From Sphingomonas sp. Leaf67 (GTDB taxonomy: Bacteria > Pseudomonadota > Alphaproteobacteria > Sphingomonadales > Sphingomonadaceae), in contig NZ_LMLP01000022.1 in the NCBI RefSeq assembly GCF_001421965.1, positions 124,001 through 188,000 of the forward strand: DNA of 64,000 nt, in the 5' to 3' direction. Position numbers and translations under genes: made by a program. The notes beneath the pieces are model-generated. The model was not told the origin of the DNA. It ran no database searches and worked only from the letters and a program-made list of their open reading frames with translations. The first letter of the stretch is position 1. Every line of letters begins with the position of its first letter. Positions 55,737-63,095 of the stretch are shown here, one piece after another.

Positions 55737-57835
55737 GCGGGAATGGCCTCCGGTGCGCCGATGACGGCGACGACTTCGACTGCCTTGTCTTCGGGAACTT
55801 CGAAGAAGCTCATGACCGGGGTGTCGGGCAGGCACGACTTGACCAGCTTGCGGACGGCGACGCGGATCGACGGTTGCACGACCAGCGCGAACGGCTTGGC
55901 CTCCGCCATCAGCGGCTGGGCGGCATGGGTCAGCGCGTCGATGATGCGCCGGCCCAGATCGGGCTCGATCGCGTTGCGCCGCGACGGATCGCCGCGCATC
56001 GCCTGTCCCAGCAGCGCCTCCAGTTGCCCTTCGAGCGTCATGACGCGCAGCGGCTCGCGCACGCCGCACAGCTTCTGGATGATGAGCGCGCCCAGTTCCG
56101 GCCGGATCAGCTCGACGATTTCCTCGGCATCCTGCGTCCGCTGCGCGACGACGGCGATGGCGGCGGCGATGCGGCGGAATTCCTTCAGCGGGATATTCTC
56201 GGCCAGCAGCGCGCGCAGCACCTGCGTCAGCGTGGTCAGCGTCAGCGGCTGCGGGCACAGTGCCGCCACCAGGCTCGCGGCACGGTCCTTCAGCCCATCG
56301 AGCAGCGACTGCACCTCGTCCGGGCCCAGCAGCTCGGTCGCGTTGACCGTCAGCACATGGTTCAGATGGGTGGCGACGACGGTGCCGGCATCGACCACCA
56401 GATAGCCGGCACCGGTCGCGGCATCGGCATCGCCCGGCTGGATCCAGATCGCGTCGAGGCCGAAGGTCGGGTCCTTGGCGGTCTTGCCCTCAAGGAATCC
56501 GCCGACCGCCTGTCCGGTGTCGAGCGCCAGCATCTCGGTCGCCGACGCCATATCCTCGCCGACGACCACGCCGCCGATCGAGATGCGATAGGTATAGGGT
56601 GCGAGGTTGATGTCGTCGCGCACCTTCACTTGCGGCACGACGAAGCCCAGATCCTTGGACAGCTGGCGACGCACCCCGGTGATCCGGCTCATCAGCGGCG
56701 CGCCCTTGCGCTCGTCGACCAAGGGTACGAGCCCGTAGCCGATGTCGAGCATGATGTGGCAATTGTCGTTGACCTCGTCCCAGCCGATCTTCGACAGGTC
56801 GGCCGGTTCGGGCAGCGCCTCGACCGGCGGGGCGGGGGGCGGCGCGTTCTTCTGCTTGGCCAGCTTCCACGATGCGAAGCCGGCGATGCCGGCGGCCGGG
56901 GCGAGCACGAGGAACGGCATCCCCGGCAGCATCGCCAGCAGGCCGAGAATGCCCGCGACCGGCGCCCAGGTGCGGTGCGACGCGAACTGCGATCCGATCT
57001 GCCCGGCCAGATCCTGCGACGAGGTCGAGGTGACGCGGGTGACGATGGCGGCGGCGGCGATCGACAGCAGCAGCGACGGCACCTGCGCGACCAGCGCGTC
57101 GCCGATCGCCAGCAGGATGTAGGTCTGCGCGGCCTGTCCGACCGCCATCTGATGACTGACGACGCCGAGGATCAGGCCGCCGACGATATTGATGGCAAGG
57201 ATCAGCAGGCCGGCGACCGCGTCGCCCTTCACGAACTTCGACGAACCGTCCATCGCGCCGTAGAAATCGGCTTCGGCCCCGGTTTCGACGCGCTTGGTCC
57301 GCGCTTCGTCGGGGGTGATCAGGCCGGCGTTCAGGTCGGCGTCGATCGCCATCTGCTTGCCGGGCAGGGCGTCGAGGGTGAAGCGCGCCGACACTTCGGA
57401 CACGCGCCCGGCGCCCTTGGTGACGACGATCATGTTGATGATGATGAGGATCGAAAAGACGAAGAGACCGACGACATAGTCGCCGCCGATCAGGAAGCTG
57501 CCGAACGCCTCGATGACATGGCCCGCCGCCGCTTCGCCCTCATGGCCGTGGACCAGCACGACGCGCGTCGATGCGACGTTGAGGCCGAGGCGGAACAGCG
57601 TGGCGAACAGCAGCACCGTGGGGAAGGCGGAGAAGTCGAGCGGCTTCTGCGCATTGAGCGCGACCATGAGCACCGCGATCGAGATCATGATGTTCATGAC
57701 GAAGAAGATGTCGAGCATGAACGCCGGGATCGGCACGACCATCAGCAGGACGAGCAGCAGGATCGCGCCGGGTAGCGCCGATTGGCGCAGCGCGGGCAGG
57801 ATGCTTTTCGGATCGCTCAGGATCGCCTGCATCAT
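55733..57835 (-). CDS. flhA: Flagellar export gate protein FlhA
   Basis: 700 residues: N-terminal half with about eight membrane helices and the FHIPEP-family region (LFRLGLNVASTRVVL, GDAVAGLLILAINIVGGL, GDALVAQVPSLLLSIAAAAIVTR), then the cytoplasmic ring domain (about 360-700; LDIGYGLVPLVDERKGAPLMSRITGVRRQLSKDLGFVVPQVKVRDDINLAPYTYRISIGG). Ring domain docks substrates and chaperones. Confidence 0.97.
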   Translation of the reverse strand: MMQAILSDPKSILPALRQSALPGAILLLVLLMVVPIPAFMLDIFFVMNIMISIAVLMVALNAQKPLDFSAFPTVLLFATLFRLGLNVASTRVVLVHGHEGEAAAGHVIEAFGSFLIGGDYVVGLFVFSILIIINMIVVTKGAGRVSEVSARFTLDALPGKQMAIDADLNAGLITPDEARTKRVETGAEADFYGAMDGSSKFVKGDAVAGLLILAINIVGGLILGVVSHQMAVGQAAQTYILLAIGDALVAQVPSLLLSIAAAAIVTRVTSTSSQDLAGQIGSQFASHRTWAPVAGILGLLAMLPGMPFLVLAPAAGIAGFASWKLAKQKNAPPPAPPVEALPEPADLSKIGWDEVNDNCHIMLDIGYGLVPLVDERKGAPLMSRITGVRRQLSKDLGFVVPQVKVRDDINLAPYTYRISIGGVVVGEDMASATEMLALDTGQAVGGFLEGKTAKDPTFGLDAIWIQPGDADAATGAGYLVVDAGTVVATHLNHVLTVNATELLGPDEVQSLLDGLKDRAASLVAALCPQPLTLTTLTQVLRALLAENIPLKEFRRIAAAIAVVAQRTQDAEEIVELIRPELGALIIQKLCGVREPLRVMTLEGQLEALLGQAMRGDPSRRNAIEPDLGRRIIDALTHAAQPLMAEAKPFALVVQPSIRVAVRKLVKSCLPDTPVMSFFEVPEDKAVEVVAVIGAPEAIPA

Positions 57836-58743
57836 GCCGCTCCCAGATTGGCGAGGATCGAATAGGCCAGCCGCGCCGATTCAGGCGTCGGGCGATAGAG
57901 CGAAGCCATCTGCGCCGGGTTCGTCGCGCCATTGCCGTCGCCGACGCCGCCACGGCCGCGCACCACGTTCAGATTGGCGATGGTCGTCGCCAGCCATGCC
58001 TCGTCGCCGCCCTGCGCCTCGTTGCCCATGATGACGTCGCCGCTAAAGCCGTTCAGCATCACGGCGGGCTGCTGCATCCGATTGACCGGAAAGCCGCCAT
58101 CTTCGACGCCGCTGCCGCCGCCGGTCTTCGCCCCGCGATCGAGCTTTGCACCCATCCGTTCGTAGATGTCGCCGAGCGAGCGCGGCTGGCCGCCGGGCGC
58201 AAAGAAGATCGACCGGTTCGCGCGGGCGGCGGCGGGGAACATCGCCGCCGCCGACCGGTCGGGATTGGCCTGCATCGACGTCAGGAACTGGCGCGCACCG
58301 CCCAGGCCCAGGAAATGTGCCATATACAGGTCGGTGCCGGTCGCGTTGCGGCCCAGCGCGCCTTCCAGTGCGGATTTGTTGTCGGCGGCATGTTCGGCGG
58401 CCATCAGCGACGATGCCTGCGGGTCCTTGCGCAATTGCAGGATCGCCTGCCGCGTGGCGGGGTCGGCGACATAGTAACGGCCGTTGCTGCCCTGGCGGAT
58501 GCTGTCCGACGCCCACCCCATGCCGTGTTCGGCACCATGCGCCTTGACCACGCCCAGCCAGCTCTGTTCGACGAACTGATAGAGCCCGGTCGCTGACGAG
58601 GTCGCGGCGCGCGCGTTGGTGTGCAGGCCGCTTTCGACCTGCGCCTGACCCAGCAGGAAATTGAAATCGATGCCCGTCCGCGCGCTCGCCGTCGCGATCG
58701 CTGCATGGACGTTTGATCTGGCTTCTACCGGAACGACATTCAT
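57832..58743 (-). CDS. Flagellum-associated lytic transglycosylase (SLT domain)
   Basis: 303 residues. SLT-type fold at about 12-150: catalytic Glu37 in LLGQAQVESGLHTNARAATSSATGLYQFVEQSWLGVVK; GRN-like and AHFLGLGGARQFL follow. No signal peptide, so it may leave through the flagellar export gate, as FlgJ-like muramidases do. It is coupled to flhA (ATGA) and led by a perfect sigma54 promoter, so its job is probably to open peptidoglycan for rod passage. ATG at 58743 is the start of family similarity. Confidence 0.85.
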   Translation of the reverse strand: MNVVPVEARSNVHAAIATASARTGIDFNFLLGQAQVESGLHTNARAATSSATGLYQFVEQSWLGVVKAHGAEHGMGWASDSIRQGSNGRYYVADPATRQAILQLRKDPQASSLMAAEHAADNKSALEGALGRNATGTDLYMAHFLGLGGARQFLTSMQANPDRSAAAMFPAAARANRSIFFAPGGQPRSLGDIYERMGAKLDRGAKTGGGSGVEDGGFPVNRMQQPAVMLNGFSGDVIMGNEAQGGDEAWLATTIANLNVVRGRGGVGDGNGATNPAQMASLYRPTPESARLAYSILANLGAA

Positions 58744-58781
58744 CGGGCTGTGCTTCGCTTCCCCTGTTCGGGAGAACACTC

Positions 58782-58797
58782 AGCAAGCAGCGTGCCA
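58782..58797 (-). promoter_or_regulatory. Sigma54 promoter of the transglycosylase-flhA-fliA operon
   Basis: Minus strand TGGCACG-CTGC-TTGCT, a perfect match to TGGCACG-N4-TTGCW with GG-N10-GC spacing, 39 bp upstream of the ATG. Confidence 0.88.
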
Positions 58798-58833
58798 GTT
58801 TTTGGCTTCGCTCAAAACGCAAGCTCGCCGATT

Positions 58834-58937
58834 GTCCTGAGTAGCCATTGAGCCTGTCGAAATGGCGTATCGAAGGACGCCAGCGGTGCTTCGATACGGG
58901 TCTTCGACTTCGCTCAGCCCCTACTCAGCACGAACGG
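58834..58937. repeat. Dispersed intergenic repeat
   Basis: Contains TCGATACGGGTCTTCGACTT-CGCTCAGCCCCTACTCAGCACGAACGG and, on the left, an imperfect inverted partner with CCTGAGTAG and GAGCCTGTCGAA. This is a frequent sphingomonad intergenic repeat type. It lies between flgN and the transglycosylase promoter. Confidence 0.6.
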
Positions 58938-58968
58938 TTCTGGTTGGATTGAAAGCGGCAGCCGCGGA

Positions 58969-59307
58969 TCACCGATACGCCGCTGCCGCCATGCGCAGCG
59001 GCGTGCCGGCAATGCCTGGCCGGTAGGCCGGCAATCCGCCGCCGGTCAGCTGGTCGATGCGCCGCCGGACGTTGGCGGTCATCAGATTGACGTAGATGCG
59101 CGCGGTCTCGTTCAGCCGCTGCGCCTCGCGCGCCAACGTTTCCAGCTCGGCGTCGAGCGGCACGTCGTCGTTGGCGGCAACCGCCTCGATCCCTTGCAGC
59201 TTCATCGCCGTCGCGGTTTCCAGCGCGGTGACATCGTTCGCCTGCAACGCGGCGATTTCCGCATGCAGGCTGTCGATGATCTGGATCAGCGCATCACGCC
59301 GGTTCAT
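58969..59307 (-). CDS. flgN: Flagellar chaperone FlgN
   Basis: 112 residues, mostly helical; chaperone of hook-associated proteins FlgK/FlgL. Low motif content, but the DALIQIIDSLHAEIAALQANDVTALETATAMKLQGIEAV start, length and place after flgM identify it. Overlaps flgM by 14 bp. Confidence 0.8.
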   Translation of the reverse strand: MNRRDALIQIIDSLHAEIAALQANDVTALETATAMKLQGIEAVAANDDVPLDAELETLAREAQRLNETARIYVNLMTANVRRRIDQLTGGGLPAYRPGIAGTPLRMAAAAYR

Positions 59308-59599
59308 TGCTGTTCCAATCGAGTTTCAGGGCGATGAGCCGGTCGGCGATGGTGGCGGGCGACAAGGGGAAACGGCCCTCGGCGATCGCCTTGCGGATCG
59401 TCGCGACCCGGTCGGTATCGACCGGCGCCGATGCCGACATGGCGGCCGCCGTCGTGCCCCCCGACAGGATCGCCACGCCGGTCTTCGCCACCGTGCTGTC
59501 CGGCGCCGGCGTCGCTGCGGCGCGTGTCTGCCCTTCGGGGCGTGCGATGGCACGCTGCCCGATCGACGATACCGGCCTTGAACCGACTGAATCTACCAT
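59294..59599 (-). CDS. flgM: Anti-sigma28 factor FlgM
   Basis: 101 residues from ATG 59599. Disordered Ala/Thr/Pro-rich N-terminal part; C-terminal sigma-binding helices VDTDRVATIRKAIAEGRFPLSPATIADRLIAL (about 61-92), the classic FlgM pattern. It binds FliA and is exported once the hook is finished. An earlier in-frame ATG (59614) is possible. Confidence 0.92.
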   Translation of the reverse strand: MVDSVGSRPVSSIGQRAIARPEGQTRAAATPAPDSTVAKTGVAILSGGTTAAAMSASAPVDTDRVATIRKAIAEGRFPLSPATIADRLIALKLDWNSNEPA

Positions 59600-59700
59600 G
59601 TCCCCGTCCTTCACGAACTGCTGACATGAGGAGAAACGACGCCATCGCGAACTTCTTTAGCAAAAATTACTGCGGATCAATTTTTGTCGATTTTGCCGTG

Positions 59701-60234
59701 TCAGCGATCGAAACCGGGCAGGGCGGCACGGCCCGATTCCATCGCAATCGCCTGGATCGGCGGCTTCGCGGGATCGACCTTCACCATCAACCGGCCCCCG
59801 ACCGGCGCATCGCCCATCGCCACGCCGTCGCGGGTGATCGAGAAACCCTCGGCCCCGGCTTCGACCATGATCGGGTCGCCGCGACGGATCACCGGTTCGG
59901 GCTTGGCGGGGGCGGCGACGGCGACGGCCGGTACTAGGCGTTCGGGAAGGGCGCGGGCCAGCCGGCGGACCGGGACATAGACTTTCCAGGCCGGTGCCAT
60001 GCAGTTGACGACCACCGCATCCTGCCGTTCCGACAGCCAGCTGAATTGCGGCATCGCGCATTTCGCCAGCTTCAGCCGGGAATCGACGCGCATCTGCGCG
60101 CCGCCATCCATGCCGATGCTGGCACCGGTGAACTGCACGATCGCTTCGTCGAGCTGCGCGGTCGACTGGAAACTCTGCGCTGCGACGGCGGGGGCGGCAG
60201 TCAGCAATGCGATGGTCAGGATCGGGCGGATCAT
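59701..60234 (-). CDS. flgA: P-ring assembly chaperone FlgA
   Basis: 177 residues with a signal peptide (1-19, AVAAQ) and a C-terminal SAF/ChapFlgA domain (about 60-175; GDPIMVEAGAEGFSITRDGVAMGDAPVGGRLMVKV, ending IQAIAMESGRAAL). Periplasmic helper for FlgI. Start overlaps the MotB-like stop (ATGA). Confidence 0.93.
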   Translation of the reverse strand: MIRPILTIALLTAAPAVAAQSFQSTAQLDEAIVQFTGASIGMDGGAQMRVDSRLKLAKCAMPQFSWLSERQDAVVVNCMAPAWKVYVPVRRLARALPERLVPAVAVAAPAKPEPVIRRGDPIMVEAGAEGFSITRDGVAMGDAPVGGRLMVKVDPAKPPIQAIAMESGRAALPGFDR

Positions 60235-60779
60235 CGGTCGGCTCCATGTGGACGGGCGGCAACCGGCGCCTGCCGGTCGGCAACGGCTTGCCGGTCGCCG
60301 GCAAAGCCCAAATCGATCTGGACGCCGCGCGTGCCGGTGGCCGGCGGGGCAAAGGCAAGCTGGTCGGGCTGTACCGCGCCATCGGCGACCAGCGCGGTCG
60401 CGACGGTCCGGGCGCGGTCGCTGGCAAGGATCGCGGCGCTGCCGGTCAGCGGGTCGACATCGCCGGCGGTGCCGCCGGTCAGCGTCACCATGACCCGCGG
60501 GTCGGCGGCGGCGGTCCGGACGAACTCAACCGTCCGGGCATAGCTGGCCGGCATGGCGGCCGATCCCGTGGCAAAGCCGTCGACGATCCCGCGATCGAGC
60601 GTCATCGGCGCGGCATCGGCATCGAACCCGGCGCGGATACCGGCGGTCAGCGCCTTCCGGTCGACCATCTGCGCCGCCTGCAGGAACACGAAGAACCCGA
60701 CCAGCAACAGCGACAGGTCGGCCAGCGTGGTCAGCCAGAGCGGCCGGCCGGGGGCGACATCGAACTGCGACATCTTCAT
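60231..60779 (-). CDS. MotB-like stator protein with degenerate OmpA domain
   Basis: 182 residues. One membrane helix (about 17-35; LTTLADLSLLLVGFFVFLQAAQM) with Asp21 at the place of the MotB proton-carrying Asp. The C-terminal part (about 85-160; VMVTLTGGTAGDVDPLTG, LASDRARTVATALVADG) has an OmpA-like outline but lacks the usual Asn and the full N-x2-LS-x2-RA core. It is much shorter than MotB (about 300). Partner of the upstream MotA-like protein (ATGA overlap). Confidence 0.75.
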   Translation of the reverse strand: MKMSQFDVAPGRPLWLTTLADLSLLLVGFFVFLQAAQMVDRKALTAGIRAGFDADAAPMTLDRGIVDGFATGSAAMPASYARTVEFVRTAAADPRVMVTLTGGTAGDVDPLTGSAAILASDRARTVATALVADGAVQPDQLAFAPPATGTRGVQIDLGFAGDRQAVADRQAPVAARPHGADR

Positions 60780-61429
60780 TCTGCGGCCTCCCGGAAATGC
60801 GGACGTTCGCGGCGGGCCAGCGCGACCAGCGGCCCTTCGAACCGGCTGCGTTCGAACGCCTCGATCCGCCCCATCCGCCGCAGCCGTCCGGCGATCGGCA
60901 TCCCGATCAGCGCGGCGACGATCGCGCCGTACAGCGTCGACAGCAGCGCGACCGCCATCGCCTTGCCGATCGCGGTCGGATCGGTCATCGCCATGAACAT
61001 CTGCACCAGCCCGACCAGCGTGCCGATCATGCCCAGCGCCGGTGCCAGTTCGGCGACCGCCGCCCACATGTCGGCGGCGGCGAGGTGGCGCTCGGCACGC
61101 GCGGCGTTGCGATGGCTCAGCGTCTCGCCGACCGCATCCGGCCCCGCGCCATCGACGATCGCGGCGATCGCTTCGGCGATATCGGGATCGGCGATCTGCG
61201 AACGGTCGAGCGTCAGCACGCCGTGCCGCCGCGCGATCCGTGCCAGTGCGGCGATCTGTTCGATGCCGGCATCGGCGGTGAACGGGCGGCGCGGCAGGGT
61301 GGCGAGCGCGCGCAAAGCACGGCCGACGTCGGCGAACGGCGTGCGGATCGCAATCGTCAGGATGGTTCCGCCGATCACGAACAGGGCGGCCATCGGATCG
61401 GCATAGGGGGCGAGCAGCGTCAGGTTCAT
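60776..61429 (-). CDS. motA: MotA-like stator protein lacking the first membrane helix
   Basis: 217 residues. The N-terminus DPMAALFVIGGTILTIAIRTPFADVGRAL matches the second helix of MotA (DPxSLLIVxGGT...). The cytoplasmic loop (about 35-125) and the last two helices follow, with the conserved LAPALGMIGTLVGLVQMF (Pro130) and GAIVAALIGMPIAGRL (Pro178). Thus three helices are seen instead of four, and no TM1 is encoded upstream in frame. The sigma54 promoter lies only 12 bp before this ATG; ATG at 61393 is an alternative. Confidence 0.85.
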   Translation of the reverse strand: MNLTLLAPYADPMAALFVIGGTILTIAIRTPFADVGRALRALATLPRRPFTADAGIEQIAALARIARRHGVLTLDRSQIADPDIAEAIAAIVDGAGPDAVGETLSHRNAARAERHLAAADMWAAVAELAPALGMIGTLVGLVQMFMAMTDPTAIGKAMAVALLSTLYGAIVAALIGMPIAGRLRRMGRIEAFERSRFEGPLVALARRERPHFREAAE

Positions 61430-61440
61430 GCCCGCTGTAC

Positions 61441-61456
61441 TGCAAGGGCAATGCCA
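61441..61456 (-). promoter_or_regulatory. Sigma54 promoter of the motA-motB-flgA-flgM-flgN operon
   Basis: Minus strand TGGCATT-GCCC-TTGCA, GG-N10-GC spacing exact, close to TGGCACG-N4-TTGCW. Very near the motA ATG at 61429, so the message would have almost no leader. Confidence 0.72.
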
Positions 61457-61556
61457 GTTTGTGCCCGGCAATGGTTTGCCGGGGCGCGGCGGGCGGTTGC
61501 CGCGATCATGGTTAAGGTCGCGCCGATACCGGTCGCGGCACGGGGATGCGTGAAAC

Positions 61557-61572
61557 TGGCACGCGCTTTGCT
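61557..61572 (+). promoter_or_regulatory. Sigma54 promoter of the flgBCDE operon
   Basis: TGGCACG-CGCT-TTGCT, a perfect match to the consensus, 50 bp upstream of the flgB ATG. Confidence 0.9.
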
Positions 61573-61622
61573 GTGATCGGTGGGGACGCGCATCCGGCGC
61601 GCCGCTTGGGGACTTTGGGCCG

Positions 61623-61973
61623 ATGGCCGACAACGCTCTGTTCGGGATACATGGTGCCGCGCTGGAAGTGCGGGCGCAGCGCATGGGGATGCTGGCGTCG
61701 AACATCGCCAACGCATCCACGCCCGGATTCAAGGCGAAGGACGTCGATTTCCGCGCGGCGCTGGCCGGGGCGGAACGCGGCGGCAATGTCGACGGCGCGA
61801 TCGACCGCAACACGCTGTACCGCCTGCCGCTCCAGCCCTCGATGGACGGCAACACCGTCGAACTGGCGACCGAACAGACCGCGTTCGCGGAAAACGCCGT
61901 GGCGTATCAGACGACGCTCGCGTTCCTGAACGGCCGCATCTCCACCATCACCCGTGCGCTGAAGGGGGAATAA
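61623..61973 (+). CDS. flgB: Flagellar proximal rod protein FlgB
   Basis: 116 residues. Rod N-terminal signature ALEVRAQRMGMLASNIANASTPGFKAKDVDFRAAL and a C-terminal helix FAENAVAYQTTLAFLNGRISTITRALKGE. First gene of the rod-hook operon on the plus strand. Confidence 0.95.
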   Translation: MADNALFGIHGAALEVRAQRMGMLASNIANASTPGFKAKDVDFRAALAGAERGGNVDGAIDRNTLYRLPLQPSMDGNTVELATEQTAFAENAVAYQTTLAFLNGRISTITRALKGE

Positions 61974-61976
61974 GCG

Positions 61977-62384
61977 ATGGCTGCTCCGATGAGTATCTTC
62001 GAGGTATCGGGCCGCGCGATGTCCGCGCAGCTCGTGCGGATGAATACCACCGCGTCGAACCTCGCCAACGCCGGCGCGGTCGCGACGACCGAGGCGACCG
62101 CCTATCGCACGATGAAGCCGGTGTTCCGCACCAGCTTCGACGCGGCCAGCGGCCTCGCCACCGTCGATGCCCGCGAGATCGTGCAGGCGGGCGAGACCCC
62201 GGCCAAGCGCTACGACCCGAGCAACCCGCTGGCCGATCCCGAAGGCAATGTCTGGGAAGCGGCCGTCGACGAACCGCGCGAGCTGGTCGACATGCTCGAC
62301 GCCGCCCGCACCTATCAGAACAACGTCGAAGTGATGTCGACCGCCAAGTCGCTCATCACCGAAACCCTCCGTCTGGGACGCTGA
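61977..62384 (+). CDS. flgC: Flagellar proximal rod protein FlgC
   Basis: 135 residues. Signs: IFEVSGRAMSAQLVRMNTTASNLANAGAVATTEATAYRTMKPVF, DPSNPLADPEGNVWEA and the C-terminal ARTYQNNVEVMSTAKSLITETLRLG. Begins 3 bp after flgB with GGGGAA as ribosome site. Confidence 0.96.
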   Translation: MAAPMSIFEVSGRAMSAQLVRMNTTASNLANAGAVATTEATAYRTMKPVFRTSFDAASGLATVDAREIVQAGETPAKRYDPSNPLADPEGNVWEAAVDEPRELVDMLDAARTYQNNVEVMSTAKSLITETLRLGR

Positions 62385-62386
62385 TC

Positions 62387-63061
62387 ATGGCCACCACCTC
62401 GGTCCAGAATATTCCGCAACTCGATGCCGCGAAACAGGCGGCGGCAAAGTCCAAACTGGGCCAGCGTTCGCTGGGCCAGGATGACTTCCTCCGCCTGATG
62501 ACCGCGCAGCTTCAATATCAGGATCCCTTCAACCCCACCGACAACGGCCAGATGGTCGCACAGATGGCGCAATTCTCGTCGTTGTCGGGGATTACCGAGA
62601 TGAGCTCGACGCTCAAGACGCTGGCCAACAAGATCGGTGGCAACGGCACCAGCGATGCGGTGTCGTGGATCGGCAAGGCGGTGCTGACCGACAGCCCGAC
62701 CGCGACCGCCGACAATAACGGCAACGTCAACGGCGCGGTCGAACTCGACGCCGATGCCGCCAAGGTCCAGCTGGAGATCCGCGACGCCAGCGGCGTGGTC
62801 GCGCGCACCGTGTCGATGGGCCCGCAGCCCAAGGGCATGGTCGATTACCAGTGGGACGGCACGACCGACAGCGGCACCCCCGCCGGTGCCGGCCCCTACA
62901 CCATCGCGGTCGCCGCATCGGATACGAGCGGCGTCGTGGTCAAGGCCCGCAACCTCGCCTGGACGGGCGTGTCCTCGGTCATGCCGAACGGCGGCAAGCC
63001 GACGCTGACGCTGTCGAACGGGTCGCAGGTCGCGGCCGACACCGTCCGCAAGATCGCCTGA
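62387..63061 (+). CDS. flgD: Hook assembly scaffold FlgD
   Basis: 224 residues. N-terminal export/cap motif LGQDDFLRLMTAQLQYQDPFNPTDNGQMVAQMAQFSSLSGITEM, then a FlgD Ig-like/Tudor part (about 95-220; GVVARTVSMGPQPKGMVDYQWDGTTDSGTPAGAGPYTI). Cap for hook growth. ATG at 62387 just after the flgC stop; the frame open further upstream is antisense-like overlap of flgBC. Confidence 0.96.
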   Translation: MATTSVQNIPQLDAAKQAAAKSKLGQRSLGQDDFLRLMTAQLQYQDPFNPTDNGQMVAQMAQFSSLSGITEMSSTLKTLANKIGGNGTSDAVSWIGKAVLTDSPTATADNNGNVNGAVELDADAAKVQLEIRDASGVVARTVSMGPQPKGMVDYQWDGTTDSGTPAGAGPYTIAVAASDTSGVVVKARNLAWTGVSSVMPNGGKPTLTLSNGSQVAADTVRKIA

Positions 63062-63095
63062 TCCCTAACTTTACGAATTCACGCAGGAGCCTAGC

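Noticed and set aside
56490..57815. Several sizeable shadow frames on both strands in flhA
   Set aside because: FlhA motifs run continuously on the minus strand; the others are composition artefacts.
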